Assembly (NCBI GenBank): GCA_014529385.2
Contig: CM043963.1
Location: 77,305,412-77,365,411, forward strand
Reading direction: 5' to 3'
Length of the DNA stretch: 60,000 bases
Source of the DNA: Adiantum capillus-veneris
Taxonomy: Eukaryota; Streptophyta; Polypodiopsida; Polypodiales; Pteridaceae
The position numbers and the translations under genes are program-made. The notes beneath the pieces are model-generated. The model did not search any database and was not told where the DNA came from. It saw nothing but the letters and a program-made list of their open reading frames with translations. This document shows, one piece after another, positions 11,256 to 20,658 of the stretch (position 1 is the stretch's first letter; each line of letters opens with the position of its first letter).

Positions 11256-12755
11256 TTTGGCAACGGCATGCGCGACGGCTTTCCAACGAGACGGAGCTTG
11301 GCTATGGCGGCTTGAGCTTGGTGGCGGTGGAGAGATCAAGAAATCTTGAAAGCTTTGTGAGAATGCAATGGGAGCTTGTGGCCTCAGCTGAGAGTGATGT
11401 ATGCTCTTGTGGAAGCTCAGAAGACAGTGTGAAAGATTGTGTGTAAGTGAAGGTGTTGTCCTGAAAACTGTGTGCGCAGCAGCACTATTTTTAGATTTGT
11501 TTTTCTCCTTGTAGAATGCATATTTGAGAATTTTTTTCACGATGCCCCTCTATTTCAACGTGGTCTACAACTTTGCAAAAGAAACTTTTTGCAAATTCCT
11601 CACTGTTTTGCTAATATTCAGCTCAGACTGATAGTATACAAAAATTACAGGTTTTCTGTTTTTGCATAGTGTGCGAGTTTGATGCACTTTTTGGAAGCAC
11701 GGTAAATGCTCCAAGTGGGTGCCTAAATTGTGAGCTTAAGATGCAATTTCAGCTTGTGCAAAGCTTGTGGTTTTGAAGGTTTTTGGTAGATTTGGGCAAC
11801 GAAGTACGGAGGCGTTTACACATCATCGAAGCGGTCGGAGCACATAGGTGGAGCTTCTTTCACAGGTTTTCACAGGATACTTTGGCAATGATTTTATGCT
11901 TGGACTCATGGTCTTTGCAAATGGGTTTGCATATGGTTATGGCGCATGGTTGATGCCCATTGTACATGCATTTTGGCAAGCACTTTCAAGTGCCAGTGAG
12001 CTCTCTTTAGAGCATTGTTTTTGCATTGATCAAGTTTTCGGATTGCAACTCTTTTGGCACTTGCTCATGCGCGGTCACTGCGTTGATGTACGTTGAGTGC
12101 GGATTGGCATTGTATGTGAAAATGTGGATCCATTTTGGCATTTCTACTCAGTGGCATTGAGTAGTGTTATGGTTTATGGTTTAGAGTCTTCTTTCAGAGA
12201 CTTTAGTGGTCGAGTTGGACTCCCACTTTGATAGGTTTTGTCATCTTGGACACAGTTTGGTGTACTTGTACCCATTCTCATAGGAGTGAGGATTGTGTAT
12301 GCTTGTGTGGCTATAGTCAGGCAGACAGGTTTCACAGATTTTTGCAGGCAGTTTGTGGGATGTGTTTTGAGCTAGTTTGCTCTCTACTTGCGTATATGGT
12401 TATGCGCTTTATGCTCGGTTGAGCAGTTTGTCCTAGTTTATGCTTGCAGAGTTTGCAGATTGTGGAGTTTCTTTTAGGCTTATATGAGCGTCAGTTTGAT
12501 GCGTTTGATCATGCTTTTGATGATTGTGTAGTGGTTGAGTCACTTTCCACTTTGTTGCCAGTTTTTGGCATGATATATGGTTGAGATTGTACTTGAGGTT
12601 TTGCTAAGTCTACAAGCAATATTCTGCCAGATTTTTCCCAGAGTTCTCACCATACTTTGGTTCTTAGCCATTCACTTATGGTTGCAGATATGTGTGACAA
12701 TGTAGAGTCCACTACGGTGACTTCTGAGAGACGGCGGTCTCATTCTTGCCAATAA

Positions 12756-12971
12756 TTGCATTGTTGGCATTGTGGTCGCACAGGGCACATTAGGCGTCGT
12801 TGTTTTAGACGTATGAGACAACAATGGAGATGTATACGAGATGTAGATATGGCTTTGGCACATGTTAGAGAGGCAGTTCCAATGCCAAAGACGGTGATGT
12901 CACGCTTGCCTCCACTGTACCTCTTGGAGATTTGTCTATGGATAGTACACTTTCTCCATAGTGGTTACTAG
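12756..12971 (+). pseudogene. Gag zinc-knuckle fragment of copia-type element
   Basis: Encodes a CCHC knuckle, CWHCGRTGHIRRRC (C-x2-C-x4-H-x4-C), flanked by basic residues, as in retroviral and copia Gag nucleocapsid regions that bind genomic RNA. No complete gag is readable upstream, where 11260-12700 is stop-rich. The next domain (protease-like) is in another frame, so this is a relic. Confidence 0.75.
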
Positions 12972-13316
12972 ACAGCGATGTTGCTTTCCATGTCACACAT
13001 CATCATGAATGGTTTAGCACTTTTTCTAGTGGGAGACTTGGCTGTGTGCACTTGGCCGATGGTTTGGCGTTTGACATAGAGGGTGCAGGAGATGTTTGTT
13101 TGTCTTTGCCCACAGTGGTGCGTCATACACGCTACGGCATGTGCGCTATGTTCCTCAGTTGAGACAGATCTTGATCTCAGTGAGACAGTTTGCAGCTTTT
13201 GGTTGTCAAGTACTACTTAGAGAGCAGTCTTTTCAGATGCATTGTGGTTCACTAGTGATTGCCAGAGGAGCCCGCAGCGGCCTGGTATATCCTATGCATG
13301 TGTCTGAGGTTTGAGA
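12960..13316 (+). pseudogene. Copia protease / pre-integrase-like fragment
   Basis: From 12961 a reading gives WLLDSDVAFHVT followed by an LADG and FDIEGAGDV phrase. After a shift near 13100 it continues as LRHVRYVPQLRQILISVRQF and a GSLVIARG phrase. In intact copia the first part is 'W.lDSGAS.H.t', with D-S/T-G as the protease active site; here the Gly-Ala has become Asp-Val. The second part matches the pre-integrase segment. The domain is inactive. Confidence 0.75.
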
Positions 13317-13720
13317 TGACGTAGTCTTGATTTTGTTGCTAGCATGCTTTGAGCGAGAGACGAGACGTGTCTCTTTTCCAGGTGAGCTCCACCATGCTCA
13401 CGAGACAGAGTATTTAGCTGTGCAGGATGTGCTAATAGACTCTGTAGAGACAGAGATAGAGCGTCAGTGCTCTAGTGAGACACAGCAAGTGTTGTCATAT
13501 TTTATGCAAACAGAGGTAGAGCAGGTCTAGAGAGTATTTTGCGGGATTTACATGTAGGCTCTAGCGTGGGTATGCACACTCATCTACCATGAGAGCCAAT
13601 ACGACTGCATGTAGATCGACTGAGCAAGCCGATGGGTGTAGGTTGAGAGAGTCTCCACTTGTTATCTTATACATACTAGTAGTTTAGCTAGAAGGACCCA
13701 CCTATCAGCACAATCACCTT

Positions 13721-13732
13721 CAAGTGGGAGGT
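13721..13732 (+). other. Polypurine tract of copia-type element
   Basis: CAAGTGGGAGGT directly abuts the TGTTGGGG start of the 3' LTR, the usual copia second-strand priming site. Confidence 0.9.
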
Positions 13733-13942
13733 TGTTGGGGTACAGGCGTCGATGCCTTGCTCGGTCGCCCAAGCTATGGGTGCCCACCCATTGACACCTT
13801 ATTCGTTTTTACATATACAATGAATAAGGGGTAGCTCACAGTAGAGTCTTGCTCCACCCACACACTATGTACTCTCTCCTTCTCTCCTTCCCACACGCAC
13901 ACCACACTGCGCACTCATGCATCCGTACACTCGCACTCTTTA
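13733..13942 (+). repeat. 3' LTR of copia-type element
   Basis: Partner of 11029-11241, beginning TGTTGGGGTACAGGC. Its end reads CTCTTTA where the 5' copy has CTCTTCA, so the terminal CA has decayed. Scattered substitutions between the two LTRs show the insertion is not recent. Confidence 0.9.
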
Positions 13943-14490
13943 TGGCCTTCTCCATAAAATTGATCTAGAAATTAAAAGAAAGGATGTGAAGAAACGGCAT
14001 ACATCAAGGGGAAAATGGGGCATCCTGTTCTCACTGATTTGGTGATATATGCAACCTCAAATAATCTACGATTAACGACAATTTTAGAGTAAGATTTCTC
14101 CCCTAGCAAACATATGCATCTACTATTTTGTACCCAAACCCCATCTTTTGCAAAATTGCTGATATGAGGTCTCGTTATACTTTGTCAAAAGTCCCGGAGA
14201 AATCAATGTACACCATTACCAAAGCCTTACCAATTTTCAGAGCATGATCAATAGCTAACTAGACTATATATTATCAAGTATGGATCTAGAGGCAATAAAA
14301 GTAGTTTGTTATTTATGAATATGTTGTTGCAAAAGAGGAGAGAGTTCAACTAGTATAACTTTAGCTAGAAGCTTATACCCTACACCCCTCATAGGGTACA
14401 AACTTGAACAAAACCTATTGAGGAATAAGCCTTAAGATGCCTTGCTTTAGAATAGGGTCCATGGATTGAGAGATCTAGTATGCACTTAGC
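13943..14490 (-). pseudogene. LINE reverse transcriptase, proximal piece
   Basis: Read from 14490 downward, the minus strand gives LINE RT motifs in order: 'PMRGVGYKLLAKVI' (family: P-I-x-L-x-N-V-x-Y-K-I-x-A-K), 'QTTFIASRSILDNI' (Q-x-A-F-I-x-G-R-x-I-x-D-N-I), motif A 'VYIDFSGTFDKV' at about 14190-14220, and motif B 'RTGCPIFPLMY' at about 14005-14035 (usually R-Q-G-C-P-L-S-P-L). Frames change several times and there are stops. The text carries on at 10951-11028 on the far side of the copia insertion. Confidence 0.8.
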
Positions 14491-14501
14491 AAAAGCACTA
14501 T

Positions 14502-16086
14502 TGTAACATTTAATGGTGTAGTAACTTGTGTGTAGCACAAAATAGCATGAACATAGTGAGCATTTCATTAGAATATCTTCCTAATGAGAATAACAAGAGT
14601 GCTTGGGTGAAGAGAGCAATGAATAGCATAACACCTAGTTAGATAGCATGAACAATACTTCAAAAGAGCAATTGACAACAGTTGAGGACCGGATTTGCAT
14701 GGAGCCGGTCCCCCCTCCAAAAGGCTTTGTATTATGGTTTCTCCCATCAAGAGAGACATTTTACAATACAATTCTTTGTGTTCCTTCAATACTAGCTAGT
14801 GCAATGAAGATGGAAACTTCATGCACTAAGCAAAACACTTATCAAACACAACATCAATTCCCTCATGGTCTCAGACCCAAGACCTCACACACCTTCAAAG
14901 ATGGTGAGAGCTAGCGGGGTATGAGAGTAGATTGAGAGGAAGAAGGAGTATTCTTACGAGAAGATGTACATCTCCTCACATAATCACTCATATTAGCATA
15001 GCTTAGCTTAGTAATTAGCATGGTAGAGGAGATGAGCATGCATTGAAGCTTGGCTCTTGGTTGGATTTGCATCACAAAGCCAAGAGTTGTTGGTGTAGGC
15101 CTCCCTTCTCACAAGCTTGGAGTAGGTGGTAAGCTTTCCATTAAAGCTTGAGAAGTAGAGAGAGTCTTCTTTGCTTCACACATGAGATTGTGTGAGTGTG
15201 TGTGTGATAATGACTTGCAAAAATCAGCCCCCTCTTTCTCTCTTGGTCGACCCCCCTTGCTAATTACTCATGCTACAGCCCTATTGGACCTCCCCAGCCT
15301 CAGCCAATGGAAATTAAGCAGCATAAGTGATAGCCTTCTGACATGTGTCCCCCTTTTCCTTTTTGTGAGAGCTTTACATAATTATTTAATTCAACTAAAC
15401 CCTCATTGGACCCCTTTGCCTCCTGGCCAATAGGAATGAGGCAAGCCATTGGGCTGTTGAATGCTCATTGGTCCCTTTGGGAAAGTGTCCAATAGTCTTC
15501 TAGAGAGATTAATTCCTATTGGTTCTTTTATTAAGTGTTTTTAAATTAATTAAACTAGATTTACTATAGCCTAATTCTCATTGGTCCACCTCCAAGGTCA
15601 TCCAATAGGATTTGAGTACACCTTGTGGGCATCTGGGTTAGGGAGCTGACATGTATCCCTCTTTCCCCTTGTGTACAAATGAAGCTTGTGAGTGTGTGTG
15701 GGTGTTTCTCTCTCATCCCCTACTTCTTGGGCTCACCCCCCCCCCCCTATGTAGGGCTTGACAAAGACTTTTTGGGACACACACAAAGCATCCAATTCCC
15801 ATAATGTTTGACCTTTGGACACAACCTTTGAATTTTGGAACCTTAGCATTTTGGAAGTCTTAATGGGCTGAACCTTAGGGTCTTTTGAGCCCATTTTTGC
15901 ACTTAACTCTTTTGCAAATGGCCTCCCCTTTGGATCCCTATTTTCCCTGCTTTGGATCCCTACTGTGGCCGGTCTCCTAGCTTAACCAATATTCTAGCTT
16001 TTTCTCCCCTGGCACTTCCCCATATTAAATGATCAGTTTAACATGAGAAAATCATTTAGGAGAATTAGATATTTATTATTATGACA
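14502..16086 (-). repeat. 3' LTR of gypsy family A (full length, 1585 bp)
   Basis: In element orientation it starts TGTCATAATAATAAATATC and ends ATTAAATGTTACA. The purine-rich AAGAGAGAGGTAA just outside its start is the polypurine tract. It matches 1862-3241 (opposite orientation) and 16796-17749. A (C)n run of about 13 near 15739 is a small internal expansion. Confidence 0.85.
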
Positions 16087-16795
16087 TTACCTCTCTCTTG
16101 AAATCATAGTCGTCCTTGAGTATGGGGTAGAGACGATAAAGCATATTCATTAGTCCTTTTTGTAGCGGGTAGAGGATCCCAATGTTACCCTACGACATCG
16201 TTCCAAAACGGATGACTTCCATTTGGCACTTGAGAGTCTAAGCTGCCGCAAGCATGTTTTCACATTAGTCCTATCAGTCTTCCATAGTAGAGTGACAAGC
16301 TCTACTTGGTGTTCGGGAGACGTCGTCTCCGCAAACTTGATATAAGCATGCATACTGCTTCATTTTTGTGCACAATAAAGAAAAAGAGAGTCTTATAAGA
16401 CAAAAACTTTGTTCATTTTTAACATTTGTACATTTGCTTACTCTAGGGAAGCATTGTAAGCATTGACAAGGTTTAGGTTATCCTTTAATTGTATGCCTTG
16501 CATCCATCTAGCATCTTCAAAAGGATAATTCTTAAAATTAATAAGATATCATCGGATATTATTACCGCCTCTTAGTAACTTGTCTTCATGTCGGAGAATG
16601 GACTTGAGATGCAGCACCTCTTCTTAGTCCTCGATCTCCGGTGGGTCTTCAATAGTTGGTTCTAGAGGTGGCTCTCCTTTGTAAGGCTTTAGTAGGCTCA
16701 CATGGAAAGCATTGTGTATGAGCCAATGGCTAGGCAACTTGAGTTGATAGGCCATCTCATTGATTGGCCTAAGAATCTGGAAGGGACCATAGTAG
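16087..16795 (-). pseudogene. Gypsy integrase C-terminal fragment and 3' untranslated region
   Basis: The minus ORF from 16795 to 16624 reads [20 protein letters not shown] and then [14 protein letters not shown], the characteristic end of Ty3/gypsy integrase ('k.aprf.GPf.i..rig..aYrL.LP....ihpvFHvs.Lk'). It then runs through an acidic EDPPEIED tail to a stop. The remaining 540 bp to the LTR are non-coding and match 37585-38040. Codons before YYGPF are replaced by the (TG)n junction. Confidence 0.85.
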
Positions 16796-17749
16796 AGTGT
16801 GTGTGTGTGTGTGATAATGCCTTGCAAAAATCAGCCCCCTCTCTCTCTTGGTCGACCCACCTTGCTAATTACTCATGCTACAGCCCTATTAGACCTCCCC
16901 AGTCTCAGCCAATAGAAATTAAGCAGCATAAGTGATAGCCTTCTGAAATGTGTCCCCCTTTCCCCTTTTGTGAGAGCTTTAGGTAATTATTTAATTCAAC
17001 TAAACTCTAATTGGACCCCTTTGCCTCCTGGCCAATAGGAATCAGGCAAGCCATTGGGCTGCTGAATGCTCATTGGTCCCCTTGGGAGACTGTCCAATAG
17101 TCTTCTAGAGAGCTTAATTCCTATTGGTTCTTTTATTAAGTATTTTTAAATTAATTAAACTAGATTTTTATCTAGCCTAATTCTCATTGGTCCACCTCCA
17201 AGGCCATCCAATAGGATTTGAGTACACCTTGTGGGCATCTGGGTTAGGGAGCTGACATGTATCCCTCTTTCCCCTTGTGTACAAATGAAGCTTGTGAGTG
17301 TGTGTGGGTGTTTCTCTCTCATCCCCTACTTCTTGGGCTCTGCCCCTCCTATGTAGGGCTTGACAAAGACTTTTTGGGACACACACAAATCATCCAATTC
17401 CCCTAATGTTTGACCTTTGGACACAACCTTTGAATTTTGGAACCTTAGCATTTTGGAAGTCTTAATGGGTTGAACCTTAGGGTCTTTTGAGCCCATTGTT
17501 GCACATAGCTCTTTTGCAGATGGCCCCCCTTTGGATATGCCCCCCCCCCCCCCCCCCTTTGGATGGCCCCCCTTTTGCAGATGGCCCCCCCTTTGGATCC
17601 CTATTTTCCCTCCTTTGGATCCCTATTGTGGCCGGTCTGCTAGCTTAACCAATAATCTATCTTTTTCTCCCCTGGCACTTCCCCATATTAAATGATCAGT
17701 TTAACACGAGAAAATTATTTAGGAGAATTAGATATTGATTATTTTGACA
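16796..17749 (-). repeat. 5' LTR of gypsy family A, truncated at a (TG)n tract
   Basis: Matches 15190-16086 closely (same TCATCCCCTACTTCTTGGG and TTGACCTTTGGACACAACC blocks) but lacks the roughly 690 bp corresponding to 14502-15190. It carries a (C)n expansion and a small duplication of a CCCCCCTTTGGAT phrase at about 17523-17600. Confidence 0.85.
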
Positions 17750-17849
17750 CTATAATCTCTTCCAGCTCATCCAAAAACTTCACAAAAAAACCTCTAGATA
17801 ATCCACAAATCCTTAGATCCTTTTGGGAACTAAATGTTAAGAGTTTTAG

Positions 17850-17893
17850 AGAGATGTTAGGATCAATTATTGAGAGAACTTAATGAGACTTTG

Positions 17894-17935
<42 letters not shown>

Positions 17936-17965
17936 CAATTATTGAGAGAAATTAATGAGACTTTG

Positions 17966-18006
<41 letters not shown>
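17850..18006. repeat. 72-bp duplication containing (CA)n
   Basis: Two (CA)n arrays, 17897-17930 and 17969-18004, each preceded by the same ATTGAGAGAA...TTAATGAGACTTTGGCG text and followed by AAAATGCAA. The period is 72 bp, so the microsatellite and its left flank were duplicated together. Confidence 0.92.
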
Positions 18007-18009
<3 letters not shown>

Positions 18010-18652
18010 CAAGTAGTTCTAAGAAATAAGCTTTGATTAACACAAATATGAAGAAAAATGCACTCTGATAGTGGTGCCATGGAGGTGTAGCTCTATGGTG
18101 ATCGGCAATCTACCAGTGGGTTCATGTTTTGAGTTGGGACTCCTACGATCACTTGGAGAAGCAAGAAGCAACTCATGGATGGTTTATTGAGTGCATACGA
18201 TGAATACAGGAGTGTTGTAATAGCAACATGTGATGTGGCATCGATGGTGATGCTACTTGGAGAGGGCATATAGCCTCAAAGGCAGCAACATGCACTACCT
18301 CTTCATCAGAGACAGGGTCTTGGCTAGCGACATCAACTTTAGGTACATGAAGACAGGGATAAGCACGTTTCATACATCTTCACAAAGGGAATTGGTAGTA
18401 GAGGAGCTTATGAGATTTCATGTAGTTCTTTGAGTAAATTGAGATTTCAAGCTCAACACATGGAGCACGTGGATGATTTTATAGTTTTGTGGAGATTTAT
18501 TGCTGATTGGAATGGTCTATAAGCATGTCCCTTAATTTTAAGCTATTGGCGAGCTAAAATAACATTATATTTTATGTATAATATAGAGAAAACCTTTGTG
18601 GAGACATATTGTTAATTGGAATGGTCTATGAGTCTCATACTTCTAAGGTATT

Positions 18653-18655
<3 letters not shown>
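18007..18655. other. No gene seen
   Basis: Short ORFs only. Text near 18173-18373 is open on the minus strand for 66 codons but matches no family I know. Confidence 0.3.
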
Positions 18656-18701
<46 letters not shown>

Positions 18702-18778
18702 ACTCTACAAAATGCAATGTGGTGTATCACACTTAGAAAGGGAGAGTATGTTGATTATATGTAGTTTGGCATCTCAAC

Positions 18779-18813
<35 letters not shown>
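18656..18813. repeat. Two (GA)n microsatellites
   Basis: (GA)n at 18656-18699 and 18782-18813, separated by 82 bp of unique sequence. Confidence 0.95.
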
Positions 18814-18815
<2 letters not shown>

Positions 18816-19148
18816 CAATTTTTTTGGGGATGTGAATCTACTCACTAGATTCTCAAAAGTGCTCGTTACAAAATGCTCGCCAAAAAAAATTCCCAATGGC
18901 TTCTAAAGAGTGAAAGGCTTGAATATACTTACCCTTCATAAACCTTGGTTGTGGAGAACAGTCAAGATTATTTTTGAATATGAGCTTAATTAAAAAGGAC
19001 CACTACAATGTATAGTGTGTGAGGAGAATGAAACTTCCACCAGAGCCACAAGGAGAACCAAAATTGTAATTTACATACTCTACTTTCTTACAACACTACA
19101 ATGTATTACATCGTATCTCCAACCATGTTGTCCCCCGACCGCATTGAG

Positions 19149-19534
19149 TGTTGGAATGTGGGATTTTGTTGCTTCTCTTGTTTAAACAACCTCTTCCACC
19201 CAGAAAAGTAATGTGTCAATAACCCATGTAAAGAATCTTTTCCACCTAGAAAAGTGATGTGTCAATAACCCATGTAAAGAACCTTTTACAATCCTTGTGT
19301 AAAGCATAGCCACTTATGTTTGTATATAAGGAACCACATATAAGCTTCATGTATCAAAAGGTTGTTTCTTTGTATATGTCTATATAGAGGCACATTATAC
19401 TCAATAAAACTTAAACTATCATTTTACAACCATACTCTATTGTATTGTGTGTCCAAATTAAACCTTAAGCTAATTCTACTCTTACCATGCTTATGTCGTG
19501 AATGACACCCTAACCTATCCACCTTAACCAATCA
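19149..19534 (+). repeat. Left LTR of TRIM-like element
   Basis: Starts TGTTGGAATGTGGG and ends CCAATCA. It is 47 bp longer than the right LTR because a 46-bp segment beginning TTCCACC at 19194 is repeated from 19240. Confidence 0.82.
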
Positions 19535-19536
19535 AG

Positions 19537-19548
19537 TGGTATCAGAGA
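19537..19548 (+). other. Primer-binding site of TRIM-like element
   Basis: TGGTATCAGAGA, two bases after the left LTR, matches the initiator tRNA-Met primer site except for the last base. Confidence 0.8.
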
Positions 19549-19827
19549 GTGATATGTAAATAATCCATGTGAAGAACCTCTTACAATCCATGTGTAAAAT
19601 ATAGCCACTTGTGTTTGTACATAAACACTCACATATACGTTTCATGTATCAAAAGGATGCTTCTTTGTATATATCTATATAGAGGCACACTATACTCAAT
19701 AAAACGAAATCTATTATTTTGCAACCATACTCTATTATACTGTGTGCTCAAATCAAATCTTAGTGTGTTTTGAGAAGAGGACAATCTTGTGTGAGTATAT
19801 GCAACCAAAACCCACATAAGAGAACAT

Positions 19828-20166
19828 TGTTGAAATACGACCTTTTGTTACATCTCTTGTGTAAACAACCTCTTCCACCTAAAGAAGTGATGTGTCAATA
19901 ACCCATGTAAAAAACCTCTTACAATCCATGTGTAAAACATAGCCACTTGTGTTTATACATAAACAACCACATATATGCTTCATGTGTCAAAAGACTATTT
20001 GTTTGTGTTTGCCTATATAGAAGCACTTTGTACTCAATTAAACTAAATCTTCTATTTTGCAACCACACTCTACTGTACTGTGTGCCCAAATCAAACCCTA
20101 AACTGATTCTACTCTATCCATGCTTGTGCCATGAATGGCACCCAACATATCCACCTTAACCTATCA
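19828..20166 (+). repeat. Right LTR of TRIM-like element
   Basis: Starts TGTTGAAATACGACC and ends CTATCA, and is followed directly by the TTGAG duplication. The upstream polypurine tract is weak (AAGAGAACAT). Confidence 0.82.
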
Positions 20167-20171
20167 TTGAG

Positions 20172-20658
20172 CTTAACCTATTTTCTTTGTTAATTAAGTC
20201 CCAATAATAAAACTTACCAAAGGTTATTTAGTGAGTGTTGAGAAAGGTATTGCAAGCATGCAAGCTTCTCTTTTGGGAGGGTGGGAACAACATTAGCAAA
20301 GGACAACGACATGCCATGTCTAAAGGGCGGGTTGTAAACTTGGCTCTATTGCTTTTACCAATCGTGAAGAGCATAAGTCGACATTTCTAGTTAAGTGAGA
20401 TGACAAGCACAATACTACAATTGCAAGCTTTTTGTTGCTCATTGAAAAACTCATCAAAATAATGAATGACGCTTTGTGTTAGGATTCACAAAGTCCTCTT
20501 ACCCATAGTGAACCTACAAATTCCTCTTCCTTGTGAACCCACTGATGCAACCATTTAAACCCATTACTGTTGGGAAGGTTCGAACGGTGATTGTTCAATG
20601 ACTTGATTAACCCACTTTGTTTGTCCATCTGTTCGAGGATTGTAGACAATACTACAGC
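20172..20658. other. Downstream flank of the PPR gene
   Basis: No ORF or element recognised. It should contain the PPR gene's 3' UTR and polyadenylation site, which cannot be placed from sequence alone. Confidence 0.35.

Larger units (their letters stand above)
11029..13942 (+). mobile_element. Non-autonomous Ty1/copia-type element with both LTRs
   Basis: A 2.9 kb element with matching terminal repeats (11029-11241 and 13733-13942), a primer-binding site complementary to initiator tRNA-Met just after the 5' LTR, and a polypurine tract just before the 3' LTR. Inside are about 1.5 kb of mostly non-coding leader, a gag zinc knuckle, and protease/pre-integrase-like text. Then comes a short tail: integrase, RT and RNase H are absent. 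It sits inside a LINE RT relic, and the flanks share TATGRC, consistent with a mutated target duplication. A second copy of the LTR and leader lies at 41817-44160. Confidence 0.88.
14502..17749 (-). mobile_element. Ty3/gypsy family A deletion derivative
   Basis: On the minus strand: a truncated 5' LTR (17749-16796), then the 3' end of pol (16795-16087), a polypurine tract, and a full 3' LTR (16086-14502). Both outer ends have TG/CA termini and are flanked by CTAT (ACTAT at 14497-14501; CTAT at 17750-17753), so this is one insertion event. PBS, gag, protease, RT, RNase H and most of integrase are missing. The internal junction lies in a (TG)n tract that the LTR itself contains. Confidence 0.82.
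19149..20166 (+). mobile_element. TRIM-like miniature LTR retrotransposon
   Basis: A 1018-bp unit bounded by two LTR-like repeats, 19149-19534 and 19828-20166. Both start TGTTG and end in CA, and the unit is flanked by a perfect TTGAG duplication (19144-19148 and 20167-20171). A PBS matching initiator tRNA-Met follows the left LTR at 19537. The 293-bp interior has no coding capacity and is mostly a third, partial LTR copy (19549-19758). This fits terminal-repeat retrotransposons in miniature, which rely on other elements' proteins. Confidence 0.82.
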
